DNA of 47,319 bases from WHTI01 sp963826105 (lineage in GTDB: Bacteria; Actinomycetota; CADDZG01; WHSQ01): assembly GCA_963826105.1 (NCBI GenBank), contig CAWGWA010000010.1, positions 1 to 47,319 of the forward strand, written 5' to 3'. Below the pieces are notes generated by a model, which worked only from the letters and a program-made list of their open reading frames with translations, was not told the DNA's origin and made no database searches. Every line of letters starts with the position of its first letter. Position 1 is the stretch's first letter. Positions 1-8,212 of this stretch are shown here, piece after piece. The position numbers were made by a program, and so were the translations under genes.

Positions 1-892
1 ACCGGCACCGTCGGGAAGACCCCCTCGCGCCTCGCCCGCAACGTGCCGATCCCCAGAGCGATACCGAAGCCGATCAGCGTCAACCCACCCGTGACGAGGT
101 TCAGGTCGTCCGGAGTCATATCTGGAAGCAGGGTCCAGATGTTGTCGAAGTTGGGGCCGCGCACCGGTGGAACCCGTAGGTCGCCCACCAACCGTCCCGG
201 TTGGCGACGATGAAGGGGAGGTTGATCAGCGCGAACACGCCGCCGCCAACCCCGGCGTGAACGAGTGCGTCCTTCACCTCCCGGCGCGCCAGCGAAGCGG
301 CGACGAGAGCAAGTACGAAAAAGGCGGGATACATCTTGAGCGCGGCACCGACACCGAAGAGCGCGGCCGCGACCAGAGGCCGATCGCGGCGGTACGCGTA
401 GAACCCAACCACGACCGCGGCCACCACCAACAGATCCCAGTTGTGGAATGAGTACAGGATCAGCGCGGGCGATGCCGCCCACATCAGAGCGCGCAGGCCC
501 TCGAGCCTCCCAAGGAGATAGGCGATGAGGAGACCGAAGGGGGCAAGGAGCAGAGCGGTCGCCCCGAGATAACCGTTGGCGTCGGTGACTCCGGCCCCCG
601 CGGCGTACATGAACAAACCGGTGAGCACCGGGTACTCGATCGCCCCATCGACCAGCTCGCCGTTCGCGCCGTCGAAGCTCCCATGGACGTAGGGAAACGT
701 TCTGTCTTGGATGCCGCGTATCTGGTAGAGGGCCTGGATGTCGTTGTAGCAGAGCGACTCGTACTGATGAGAATCGCTCCACGGATCGAGGCATTGGGCC
801 TTGAGGAACCAGCCCCCGAGGAGGAACGCGGCGCAGACCGCAACCACTATCGCTGCGGCCGAGAACCTCCGACGTTCCGGAGTCGACGCCAA
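1..892 (-). CDS. GT87 (DUF2029) membrane glycosyltransferase, 3'-partial, with a frameshift
   Basis: A polytopic membrane protein resembling actinobacterial GT87/DUF2029 polyprenyl-phosphate mannosyltransferases, which act outside the membrane on lipid or wall glycans. It starts at TTG 892, four bases after the PBP stop, so it is the last gene of the PBP operon; Rv0051 sits in the same place beside ponA1. An N-terminal transmembrane segment, an acidic loop (LDPWSDSHQYESLCYND) and a Lys-Met-Tyr-Pro motif (ALKMYPAFF) typical of GT87 are visible. The first frame stops at 116-118, but the alternative frame continues from about 160 to the window edge with family-like sequence (RGPNFDNIWTLLPD). One base appears to be missing near 160-170. 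The family is inferred from motifs and context; the donor and acceptor are unknown. Confidence 0.72.
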
Positions 893-896
893 ACCG

Positions 897-3191
897 CTAT
901 GGATCCTCCCCTGACGACTTGGTGTCGTCGGGCATGCTCTCGGCGCGGTAAACGAACTCCTCGTCGCGGGCCGGGGCCGGCGGAGTCACCGTCGGTGTTG
1001 GCTCGGGGGTCGGCGTCGGAGTTGGGGTCGGGGTCGGCTCGGGGGTCGGGGTCGGCTCCGGGGTCGGCTCCGGGTCAGGCTTCTTCGTCTTCGTCGGCGA
1101 CGGAGCTGCGGTCGGGGTCGGGTTCAGGATCTCGTCTGGGAAGTGCGTCGGATCGGGGAACGGCTTCGGGGTCATCCCCTCGAGGGCCTGGACCATGTAG
1201 TCGTGCCAGATGGTCGCGGGGAACGACCCACCGGTCACGTTGATGCCCTGAACCGGACGACAGAGGAACGTATCGGAGCAGTAGCCCATCTGAGGCTGTA
1301 TCGACTCTCCACCACCCGGGCGTTCCTCGAGCGGGTAGCCCATCCAAACGACCGTCGCGAGCTGGGTGGTGTAACCCGAGAACCACGCCGCACGGTTGTA
1401 TTGCGCGGTACCGGTCTTACCGGCGACCTCCCAGCCGGGGATCGCCGCTCGGGTCGCGGTTCCCGCGTTAACGACGCTCTGCAGCGCGGTGTTGAGGACG
1501 TAGACCGAGTTCTGCTCGACGACTTGCTCGCCCTGAGTGTTGATCTCTTCGTCGCACTCGAACTTCTGTGGGATCCACGACACGAGGCAGTGACCCTCTT
1601 CATCGGTCACGTAGGCGACCGGCACGACATCGGGGAGACGACCGCCGGCCGCGAAGCCAGCGTAGCCGCGTGCCATCTCGACCGGTGTTGCGTCGAACGA
1701 GCCGACCGCCAGTGAGCAGTTCGGCGCGATCTCATCGGCCCCGAACTTCGGGGCGAACCCGAACTTCTCGAGCATGCGGGCGACCTTCTCGGGGCCGATC
1801 TCGGCGATGAGCTGAGCGAAGATCACATTGACCGAACTCGTGGTGGCTCCGATCAGGTCGAGCGTCCCGAAGGAACTCCCGCCGTAGTTCGACGTCTCCC
1901 ATTCACCGGCGGGCCCGGCGCACGCCGGGTCGGTGATGGTGACGGGGCTGCTGCCGGAGAAGCGCGACTGGAGCGATATGCCGTCTTCGATCGCGGCCAG
2001 CACGGTCCACGACTTCAGCGTCGAACCGGACTCGTGCCCCGGGTAGTCGGCTGCGTAGTTGAAGCCGCGTGCCTTTTTGATGCTGGTGAACTTCCGGCCC
2101 CCGACGAACGCGCGCACCTCACCGCGCGGGGTCATCGAAACCAGCGACGCTTCCGGTTCGGTCTTTTGCGTCAACTGGGTGGCGACGGCTTCTTCGGCGG
2201 CCCTCTGCATCTCGAGGTCAAGGGTCGTGTGAATCTGTAGTCCACCGGTGTAAAGCCGGTCGCCGAAGTACGGCTCGAGGAAGTCCTTACGGACCCACTC
2301 GATGAAGAAGGCGGCCTTCGAGTCGGTCAGCGATTCTTCCTCGTTCGGCGCGAGCTTGATCTTCTTGCCGATGAACTCGTCGGCCTCGTCCTGGGTGATG
2401 TAGCCCTCCTCCACCATCAGGCCGAGGGTCCGGTCGCGGCGTTCCTTGGCGAGCATCATGTGCTCGTCTGGCTGGTAGGACTCGGGCGACGGGATTATGC
2501 CGGCCAGGAACGCCGCTTCTCCAACGGAAAGCTGCACCGCCTTCTTGTCGAAGTACGTCTGTGCAGCGGCCTCGAATCCGTACGCCCCGCGCCCGAGGTA
2601 GATGGTGTTGAGATAGAAGCCGAGGATCTCCTTCTTGGAGTACTTCCGCTCCAACTTGATCGCGAGGACGGCTTCCTTCAGCTTCCTGGTGATGGTTCTC
2701 TCGGTGTCCTGCAGAACCGCCTGCTTCACGTACTGCTGGGTGATGGTCGAGCCACCCTGCTGGACCTCACCGCCGGTGACGTTGGCCCACGCGGCGCGGA
2801 TGATGCCCCTGATCGAGACGCCCCCGTGCTCGTAGTAGTCCTTGTCCTCGGATGCGATCACGGCGTCGCCGACGAAGCTCGCTCGTCCATCGATCAAGGG
2901 TTCCGGGTCGATGATGAAGCGGCGCTCCTCACCGGAGAAGATGCCGATCGGCTCGCCATGGCGATCGAACACCTTGGCCGCCGAGGCCAGTTTGATGTCC
3001 TGCGGGAGAGGGATCGACGCGAAGGCATAGGTAAGGAGCAGGATCGCGACTCCGATAAGGATGCCTCCGAGCGCGATCAACCACCCCCACCGGAGGAGGA
3101 ATCGTTGCGTCCGGGAGCGTCCATCCTTCCGGGTCTTCTTCTGGCCCCGTCGGGCCCACCACCCCGGCTTGGACGCGCCAGCCTCAGCCAT
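897..3191 (-). CDS. ponA: Class A penicillin-binding protein (bifunctional transglycosylase/transpeptidase)
   Basis: Polymerises lipid II into glycan strands and cross-links the peptides at the outer face of the membrane. 764 aa: basic cytoplasmic tail, one transmembrane anchor at about 31-60, then a GT51 domain with EDKDYYEH (about 115-122), GGSTITQQ (146-153) and the RKLKEAVLAIKLE helix. The transpeptidase domain carries SxxK (S390-T-L-K393), SxN (S453-V-N455) and KTG (592-594), so both activities look intact. The tail from about 690 is a low-complexity Pro-Thr-Glu repeat that probably spans the wall; its codons form the G/T/C-rich repeat at about 970-1110. DUF5318 lies upstream and GT87 four bases downstream, as around M. 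tuberculosis ponA1. Confidence 0.96.
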   Translation of the reverse strand: MAEAGASKPGWWARRGQKKTRKDGRSRTQRFLLRWGWLIALGGILIGVAILLLTYAFASIPLPQDIKLASAAKVFDRHGEPIGIFSGEERRFIIDPEPLIDGRASFVGDAVIASEDKDYYEHGGVSIRGIIRAAWANVTGGEVQQGGSTITQQYVKQAVLQDTERTITRKLKEAVLAIKLERKYSKKEILGFYLNTIYLGRGAYGFEAAAQTYFDKKAVQLSVGEAAFLAGIIPSPESYQPDEHMMLAKERRDRTLGLMVEEGYITQDEADEFIGKKIKLAPNEEESLTDSKAAFFIEWVRKDFLEPYFGDRLYTGGLQIHTTLDLEMQRAAEEAVATQLTQKTEPEASLVSMTPRGEVRAFVGGRKFTSIKKARGFNYAADYPGHESGSTLKSWTVLAAIEDGISLQSRFSGSSPVTITDPACAGPAGEWETSNYGGSSFGTLDLIGATTSSVNVIFAQLIAEIGPEKVARMLEKFGFAPKFGADEIAPNCSLAVGSFDATPVEMARGYAGFAAGGRLPDVVPVAYVTDEEGHCLVSWIPQKFECDEEINTQGEQVVEQNSVYVLNTALQSVVNAGTATRAAIPGWEVAGKTGTAQYNRAAWFSGYTTQLATVVWMGYPLEERPGGGESIQPQMGYCSDTFLCRPVQGINVTGGSFPATIWHDYMVQALEGMTPKPFPDPTHFPDEILNPTPTAAPSPTKTKKPDPEPTPEPTPTPEPTPTPTPTPTPEPTPTVTPPAPARDEEFVYRAESMPDDTKSSGEDP

Positions 3192-3276
3192 CGTGTGTCA
3201 CCACGCGAGTCTAGATTCGTCGGCATCCATACGCCTGACAATGCCCCAACTGAAGGATTAGCGAACCAAACTGGAT

Positions 3277-3720
3277 CTAACTACGGCGGCGGCGGGGGGC
3301 CTGGGGCGTACGGAATCGCCGCCCCGCCTGGTACGCCCTGATCAGGTGATTCCAGGCACAGTCGAGGCAGACCTCGACCTCGTAGCAGGTGAACTGGTCG
3401 TAGGACTCGGCGAGTTCGATGAGCCACTCCCGCGGATAGACGACCCGGCCGCTGTTCCGTTTGAGCTCCGCCCCGTAGACGTAGCGCACCCCGCGCATCG
3501 CATCGTGCGAACAGATCGGGCAGGGGATGTCGATCTCCTCGCCGATGTTCTTCGCAGCGCGCAGGAGCTCCGGGTGTGCGTCACAGACATCGTTCGTGTC
3601 GAGCATCCCGCGGCGCACCGAAGCGATCGCCGAACGTCGCGCCAGGCTGTAGTCGACCACCGGGCCTTTGGGGCTCGGCGGCGAACTGGTCGGATCGAAC
3701 GATCTTCCTGAAAGTCCCAC
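3277..3720 (-). CDS. DUF5318 family protein, Cys-rich
   Basis: A small soluble protein of the actinobacterial DUF5318 family (Rv0049 in M. tuberculosis), of unknown function and almost always next to the class A PBP gene. The core reads VDYSLARRS near the start, then DVCDAHPELLRAAK, a CPIC pair at about 67-70 and CLDC at about 119-122. The two CxxC pairs suggest a zinc ribbon. The Cys pairs and a Trp-Asn-His (CAWNHL) following the second pair match what I recall of the family. Start is uncertain: ATG 3720 gives 147 aa, but homology begins near GTG 3660, which would give 127 aa. It lies 85 bases before the PBP start and 44 bases after the GNAT gene on the same strand, probably in one transcript. 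Confidence 0.85.
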   Translation of the reverse strand: MGLSGRSFDPTSSPPSPKGPVVDYSLARRSAIASVRRGMLDTNDVCDAHPELLRAAKNIGEEIDIPCPICSHDAMRGVRYVYGAELKRNSGRVVYPREWLIELAESYDQFTCYEVEVCLDCAWNHLIRAYQAGRRFRTPQAPRRRRS

Positions 3721-3764
3721 TCGGCGATGGTAATGGCTTTCGACGACAACCCCCCGCGCGCTCG

Positions 3765-4229
3765 CTACGAATGGAGCTCCAGGACCACGAAGCGAACCTC
3801 ATCGGGCACCGGTTCTGGTTGCTCCACGGAGCGGGCGAAGCCGCACTTCTCGAGCACCCGGATCGAACCCGGGTTGTGCTCGGCAACCCACCCCATCAAC
3901 GGCCTCGTGCGCTCGATCTCAAGGTATCGAGCGACGGCCGCCGTCGCGATCCCACGGCCCCAGTGCTCCCGGCCGATCCAGTAGCCGATCTCGCGGTGGC
4001 CGTCTCCCTCCCAGCTCTGGACGCTTCCGACGACCTCTCCTCCGAACGTGACGGTCCGAGCGGCACAGGAATCGTCGGCCAGGATCTTGTGCCAGTGGGC
4101 CAGGTGGGCGTCTCGGTCTTTGGAGGCATAGGCGGCCAGCGCGGCCCCCTCGGGGTCCGCCTGGATCTCGTAGAAGAGAGGTAGGTCCCCCTCCTCAACG
4201 TCCCTGAGCGCCACCTCCCCCGATCCCAT
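3765..4229 (-). CDS. GNAT family N-acetyltransferase (RimJ-like)
   Basis: Predicted acetyl-CoA dependent N-acetyltransferase, 154 aa, cytoplasmic. The acetyl-CoA binding loop is seen as HWGRGIATAAV (about 88-98; pattern R/Q-x-x-G-x-G/A), after a strand with IGYWIG and before the late motif NPGSIRVLEKCGF, which is typical of the RimJ/RimL branch. The substrate cannot be told from sequence; ribosomal protein N-termini, small amines and antibiotics are all used by this branch. It heads the minus-strand operon running into DUF5318 and the PBP, and is divergent from the PadR gene, so the three-box control region at 4276-4322 could also affect it. M. tuberculosis has no equivalent gene at this place that I recognise. 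Confidence 0.85.
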   Translation of the reverse strand: MGSGEVALRDVEEGDLPLFYEIQADPEGAALAAYASKDRDAHLAHWHKILADDSCAARTVTFGGEVVGSVQSWEGDGHREIGYWIGREHWGRGIATAAVARYLEIERTRPLMGWVAEHNPGSIRVLEKCGFARSVEQPEPVPDEVRFVVLELHS

Positions 4230-4275
4230 CCGGTCAGCCTAGCGAGCGCCCACGACGGTTAGGTTGGTGGCGGGT

Positions 4276-4322
4276 GATATATCGGTGTGATATATCAAGT
4301 GGATAGGAACTACTGATATATC
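4276..4322. promoter_or_regulatory. Three identical TGATATATC boxes, probable PadR operator
   Basis: The 8-bp palindrome GATATATC occurs at 4276-4283, 4289-4296 and 4315-4322, each preceded by T. The starts are 13 and 26 bp apart, a multiple of one period, so all boxes share a helical phase defined by 13-bp steps. They lie in the 140-bp gap between divergent GNAT and PadR genes, 48 bp before the PadR ATG. PadR repressors usually bind AT-rich dyads in their own promoters, so autoregulation and control of ino1 is the natural reading. The boxes are seen; the binding is inferred. Confidence 0.7.
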
Positions 4323-4369
4323 GAATCGCACAGGTAACGACCGCTACGAACGACATAGAAGGGTAGCGA

Positions 4370-4972
4370 ATGAAACAGCCAGGCACTCTCGAGCTTCCCG
4401 TATTGGGGCTGCTCAAGGAGCGGGACATGCACGGATACGAGCTGCGGAAACAGCTCGGCGCCATGCTGGGCCCCTTCTGGCAGGTCTCGTGGGGCTCGCT
4501 CTACCCGACGCTGAGGCGAATGGCCAAGCTCGGCGCGGTTGAGAAGTTGGCCGAAGAGGTCCCCCGGAAGCGAGCCAAGGCGGCCGCCAAGACGACCCCG
4601 GGGCGCAGGAAGACCGTGTACCGCATCACCGAGCAGGGCGAGAAGCTCTTCGCCGAGATGCTCGAGGAAGCAGGAGCGGTGGACGCCGAGCACTTCACCC
4701 TCAAGCTCGCTTTCTTCCGTTACATGCACCCCGAAACCCGCCTCGCGCTCCTCGAGCGCAGGCGTGCCTACCTCCAGGAGAAGCTGGCGCAGCTCAAGGC
4801 CAACCTCCGGGAGTACCGCGAGCGGATCGACTCTTACGCCCTCTCGCTCCAGAACCACGACCTGCTCTCGACCGAGAGCGACATCGCATGGATCGACGAA
4901 CTGATCACCAAGGAGCGGGGCGACGTCGCCCTGCCCAAGCCGTCAACACCATTAGAGGGAAGGGGAGTCTAG
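4370..4972 (+). CDS. PadR family transcriptional regulator
   Basis: A 200-aa winged-helix regulator, equivalent to Rv0047c, which precedes ino1 in mycobacteria. The N-terminal PadR domain shows ELPVLGLLKERDMHGYEL (about 8-25), the recognition segment WGSLYPTLRRM (41-51), and the wing with a basic insert (about 65-82) before VYRITEQGEKLF. The C-terminal half (about 110-180) is a long helical PadR-C dimerisation region rich in Glu, Arg and Leu. The ATG has an upstream GAAGGGTAG as ribosome site. Its stop is two bases before the ino1 ATG, so the two are co-transcribed. The three TGATATATC boxes upstream suggest autoregulation. The effector is unknown. Confidence 0.93.
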   Translation: MKQPGTLELPVLGLLKERDMHGYELRKQLGAMLGPFWQVSWGSLYPTLRRMAKLGAVEKLAEEVPRKRAKAAAKTTPGRRKTVYRITEQGEKLFAEMLEEAGAVDAEHFTLKLAFFRYMHPETRLALLERRRAYLQEKLAQLKANLREYRERIDSYALSLQNHDLLSTESDIAWIDELITKERGDVALPKPSTPLEGRGV

Positions 4973-4974
4973 TT

Positions 4975-6141
4975 ATGTCCAAGGTCCGCGTCGCCATAAT
5001 CGGCGTCGGTAACTGCGCGTCGTCACTCGTCCAAGGGGTCGAGTACTACGCCAAAGCTCGCACCGATGAGGCCGTTCCCGGTCTCATGCACGTCGATCTC
5101 GGTGGCTACCACGTCTCGGATGTCGAGTTCGTTGCAGCGTTCGATGTTGACGCCAACAAGGTCGGACTCGACCTGGCGGAGGCGATCTGGAGCGAGCCCA
5201 ACAACACGATCAAGTTCTCGGACGTTCCAGAGACCGGTGTAAAGGTCATGCGTGGCCACACCTACGACGGTCTCGGCCACTACTACCGTGAGATGGTCAC
5301 CGAATCCGCGCTTCCGCCGGTCGACGTCGCCAGGGTCCTCAAGGAGACCAGGGCCGACGTTCTGATCAACTATCTCCCGGTTGGCTCCGAGCAGGCGGCA
5401 CGCTTCTACGCAGAGCAGGCCCTCGAGGCCGGCGTCGGGTTCGTCAACTGCATGCCGGTCTTCATCGCGACCAACGAGGACTGGGCTCAGCGTTTCACCA
5501 AGCACAACATCCCGATCATCGGCGACGACATCAAGTCACAGCTCGGTGCCACGATCAGCCACCGCGTGCTCAGCAAGTTGTTCGAGGCTCGCGGCGTCAC
5601 GATCGACCACACCTACCAGCTCAACTTCGGCGGGAACATGGACTTCAAGAACATGCTCGAGCGTGAGCGTCTCGAGTCCAAGAAGATCTCGAAGACCCAG
5701 TCGGTCACCTCGCAGATCACCGCCGGGATCGACCCCGAAGACATCCACATCGGTCCCTCGGACCACGTTCCATGGCTCAAGGACCGTAAGTGGGCATACA
5801 TCCGGATCGAGGGTCGTGAGTTCGGCGACATCCCGATCTCGATGGAGCTCAAGCTCGAGGTCTGGGACTCCCCCAACTCGGCAGGCGTCGTTATCGATGC
5901 CGTTCGCTGCATCAAGGTTGCGATGGACCGCGGCGAAGGTGGCCCCCTTCTGGCCCCCTCCTCGTACTTCATGAAGTCCCCGCCGGTCCAGTACACGGAC
6001 CCGGAGGCTCACGAGCTGGTCGAGGCGTTCATCAAGGGCGACGTCAAGGCCGCCCAGCGCATCGACGCCAGCCACAACGGCAACGGCCACAAGACCAACG
6101 GCCACGTCGACCTCGGCTCGGAGCCCGTCTTCGGTCACTGA
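4975..6141 (+). CDS. ino1: Inositol-3-phosphate synthase
   Basis: Converts glucose 6-phosphate to 1D-myo-inositol 3-phosphate (EC 5.5.1.4) with NAD, feeding phosphatidylinositol, mannosylated lipids and, where present, mycothiol. 388 aa from ATG 4975; an upstream extension to 4888 would overlap the PadR gene and is not needed, since AAGGGGAG precedes this ATG. Seen: NAD-binding IGVGNCASS at about 8-16, YLPVGSEQA, the GDDIKSQLGAT segment, NFGGNMDFKNM and a catalytic-core lysine-rich stretch ERLESKKISKTQSVTSQ. This is the short actinobacterial and archaeal form. The last 25 residues are a low-complexity Asn-Gly-His tail. Second gene of the PadR-ino1 operon. Confidence 0.96.
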   Translation: MSKVRVAIIGVGNCASSLVQGVEYYAKARTDEAVPGLMHVDLGGYHVSDVEFVAAFDVDANKVGLDLAEAIWSEPNNTIKFSDVPETGVKVMRGHTYDGLGHYYREMVTESALPPVDVARVLKETRADVLINYLPVGSEQAARFYAEQALEAGVGFVNCMPVFIATNEDWAQRFTKHNIPIIGDDIKSQLGATISHRVLSKLFEARGVTIDHTYQLNFGGNMDFKNMLERERLESKKISKTQSVTSQITAGIDPEDIHIGPSDHVPWLKDRKWAYIRIEGREFGDIPISMELKLEVWDSPNSAGVVIDAVRCIKVAMDRGEGGPLLAPSSYFMKSPPVQYTDPEAHELVEAFIKGDVKAAQRIDASHNGNGHKTNGHVDLGSEPVFGH

Positions 6142-6162
6142 GCACCTACACAACGCGATTCA

Positions 6163-6191
6163 ATGGGCCCCGGTCACCAACCGGGGCCCAT
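6163..6191 (+). terminator. Strong hairpin after ino1
   Basis: A perfect 12-bp stem (6163-6174 with 6180-6191, ATGGGCCCCGGT) closes a 5-base loop 21 bases after the ino1 stop. There is no clear T-run (TCGCTATTCC follows), so termination would rest on stem strength. It probably isolates the PadR-ino1 operon from the MFS gene. Confidence 0.75.
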
Positions 6192-6216
6192 CGCTATTCC
6201 AAAAGGAGAACCGGTC

Positions 6217-7473
6217 ATCGCCCAACGCCCGACCTATGACCGCGATTTCAAGTTGCTGGTGACGGCACAATTCCTCGCGCAGGGAGCCGATGGCATGGCA
6301 CAGGCAGCGTTCGCCGACATCCTGGTGCTCGAACCGACCAGCCAGGGGACGCCGGGACGGATCCTCGCTCTATTCGCAGTCACCCTCATCCCCTATTCCG
6401 TCATCGCTCCTTTCCTCGGCGTGTTCGTAGACCGCTGGGATCGACGCAAGCTGCTCGCGTGGACGAACGCGATCCGCGCGGTGCTGTTGCTGACGATCTT
6501 CCTGTGGTCACCCGCTCTGTCGGGCGATGGCGCGTTGTTCGTCGCGGTGCTCGTACTCCAGGGACTCGGTCGGTTGTTCCTCGCGACGAAGGGAGCCGTC
6601 CTGCCGGTCGTGCTCCACGAACACCACCTCATCAAGGGGAACGCACTGTCCGGGGCCGGGGGCACGTTGTCGGCCGTAACCGGAGGAGGCATCGGGCTCG
6701 CGATCGTGGGATTCATGGGCGCCAACGGCACCTTGACCATGGCCGGACTCCTCTACGTCATTCCTGTGTTCGCGGCCCTACGGATCGGAACGAACATGGC
6801 GCACCCGCACACTCGCTCACGAGGCTTCGTGGATGCGGTCCGAGATCTTGCTTGGTCCCTGTTCGAAGGAGTGCGAGAGATCGGCCGTCGACCACGGGCC
6901 AGGTTGCCGCTGCTCGCCATCTTCGTCTTGCGTAGCTTCGGGATCTTCATCGCGGTGCTGATCATCCTGTTGATCAAACGCGAGTTCATCGACCAGGACG
7001 ACCACTTCGGCAAGATCGGGCTCTCGGGTCTTGCACTCGGCTTCGCTGGTCTCGGCGCGCTCGTCGCGGCCATCAGTGCGAGTCGGATCGGGGCGCGCAT
7101 CGGGACCGGGGGCCTCATGGTCCTGGGCTATCTCAGCGTCGCCGCCAGTCTTTTGCTGTTCGGGCGCCCGGACCACCTCTGGGAACTCTTCGCGCTTGCC
7201 GGGCTCAGCGGGGCCGGCGGCTTCTTCTGCAAGGTCGGGGTCGATGCTCAGGTCCAGGCTGCGCTCCCTGACGAGTACCGAGGGCGAGCGTTCTCGCTCT
7301 ACGACATCCTTTACAACCTGGCGAGCGTGGTCGGAGGACTGTTCGTGGTGATCTTCGCCGACTCAACGATCGGCACGATGCTCACGGCTGGAGGGATCGT
7401 CGCGATCTTCCTGGCCCTGGTGCTTGCCTACGAAGCCAGGCGCATCGAGATATTCAAGCCCGCCCCGGTTTAG
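6217..7473 (+). CDS. MFS transporter, start codon unusual
   Basis: A major facilitator carrier of about 12 transmembrane helices. The A-motif loop between helices 2 and 3 is VDRWDRRKLL; helices are evenly spread and long hydrophobic runs rich in Gly and Ala continue to the C-terminus. The substrate is unknown; the arrangement resembles MFS_3-type exporters. The only in-frame ATG (6163) lies inside the ino1 terminator stem, which would give 436 aa. A good ribosome site, AAAAGGAG (6201-6208), sits 8 bases before an in-frame ATC at 6217, giving 418 aa and an N-terminus close to helix 1; the next in-frame candidate, TTG near 6250, is badly spaced. ATC initiation is inferred, not shown. Ends convergently with the methyltransferase, overlapping 20 bases. 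Confidence 0.85.
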   Translation: MAQRPTYDRDFKLLVTAQFLAQGADGMAQAAFADILVLEPTSQGTPGRILALFAVTLIPYSVIAPFLGVFVDRWDRRKLLAWTNAIRAVLLLTIFLWSPALSGDGALFVAVLVLQGLGRLFLATKGAVLPVVLHEHHLIKGNALSGAGGTLSAVTGGGIGLAIVGFMGANGTLTMAGLLYVIPVFAALRIGTNMAHPHTRSRGFVDAVRDLAWSLFEGVREIGRRPRARLPLLAIFVLRSFGIFIAVLIILLIKREFIDQDDHFGKIGLSGLALGFAGLGALVAAISASRIGARIGTGGLMVLGYLSVAASLLLFGRPDHLWELFALAGLSGAGGFFCKVGVDAQVQAALPDEYRGRAFSLYDILYNLASVVGGLFVVIFADSTIGTMLTAGGIVAIFLALVLAYEARRIEIFKPAPV

Positions 7474-8212
7474 TTGCCACCAGGAGGAATTCGGCGTGGT
7501 CGGTGTCGGGGGCCCGGCGGGCGAAATCGCCCGGATCGACCGACCACACGAACTCGGGTAGCAGCCCGACGCCGAGCGCTAGAAGCCTCAGTTCGCGCGG
7601 GGTGTAGACGCCGGTCCACAGATCCGCCTCGCGCTCGTCACCGGCTTCGTTCTTGAGCATCGTGCGCTCGTGCACGATCCCTTTGTCGGCGTCGAAGTTC
7701 GCTTCCGGGCGCCCATGGGTGAGCTCGAAGTAGGAGCTGAACGCGGTGAGCACGACTCGGCCCCCGGGCGTTGCGGCCTCGGCCATCCGCTTGAGCACCA
7801 GCGAGTCGTCGTCCCCCATCAGACCGAAGCCGCCCTGACAGATCGAGATGACCGCGTCGAACTCATCGTCGAATGGCATCTGCCGCGCATCGACCATGAA
7901 GAACGCAGCCGATACGCCAGCATCCCTGGCCGATTGCGCCGCGACATCGAGGAATCGCTGCGAGACGTCGACCCCGGTGACCGCAAGTCCGGCGGCGGCC
8001 AGCGGGATCGTGTGCCGCCCGGGACCGCATCCGACGTCCAGCACCCGCGCTCCCTGAGGCAGCGCGAGAAGCTCGAGCAGGAACTCGATCTCCTGACGCG
8101 TCCCCTTGGTGAACGAGTAGCGAAGGTACGCACTGCCGAGGTGGTCCCCGAGCTCCGAGAAGTACGGAGTCCCGGGGTGGGCGGGGAAAGAGGGGTGGGC
8201 GGGCCCCGTCAC
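7454..8212 (-). CDS. Class I SAM-dependent methyltransferase
   Basis: 252 aa with a Rossmann-type SAM fold: motif I is VLDVGCGPGRHTIPLA (about 57-72), motif II acidic residue in VTGVDVSQRF, then DARQMPF and DAVISICQGGFGLM as motifs for the SAM adenine and the catalytic strand. This is the Methyltransf_25/11 type; the substrate is not identifiable. Translationally coupled to the upstream gene: its ATG overlaps the pcnA stop by 4 bases (8209-8212). Its 3' end lies inside the MFS gene end on the other strand, a 20-base tail-to-tail overlap without a separate terminator. Confidence 0.9.
   Translation of the reverse strand: MTGPAHPSFPAHPGTPYFSELGDHLGSAYLRYSFTKGTRQEIEFLLELLALPQGARVLDVGCGPGRHTIPLAAAGLAVTGVDVSQRFLDVAAQSARDAGVSAAFFMVDARQMPFDDEFDAVISICQGGFGLMGDDDSLVLKRMAEAATPGGRVVLTAFSSYFELTHGRPEANFDADKGIVHERTMLKNEAGDEREADLWTGVYTPRELRLLALGVGLLPEFVWSVDPGDFARRAPDTDHAEFLLVATKPGRA

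Noticed and set aside
970..1110. Repetitive DNA that looks like a minisatellite
   Set aside because: It encodes the Pro-Thr-Glu tail of the PBP and is explained by that.
2460..3341. Plus-strand open frame of 293 codons opposite the PBP gene
   Set aside because: The PBP motifs on the minus strand are complete; this frame shows no family signal.
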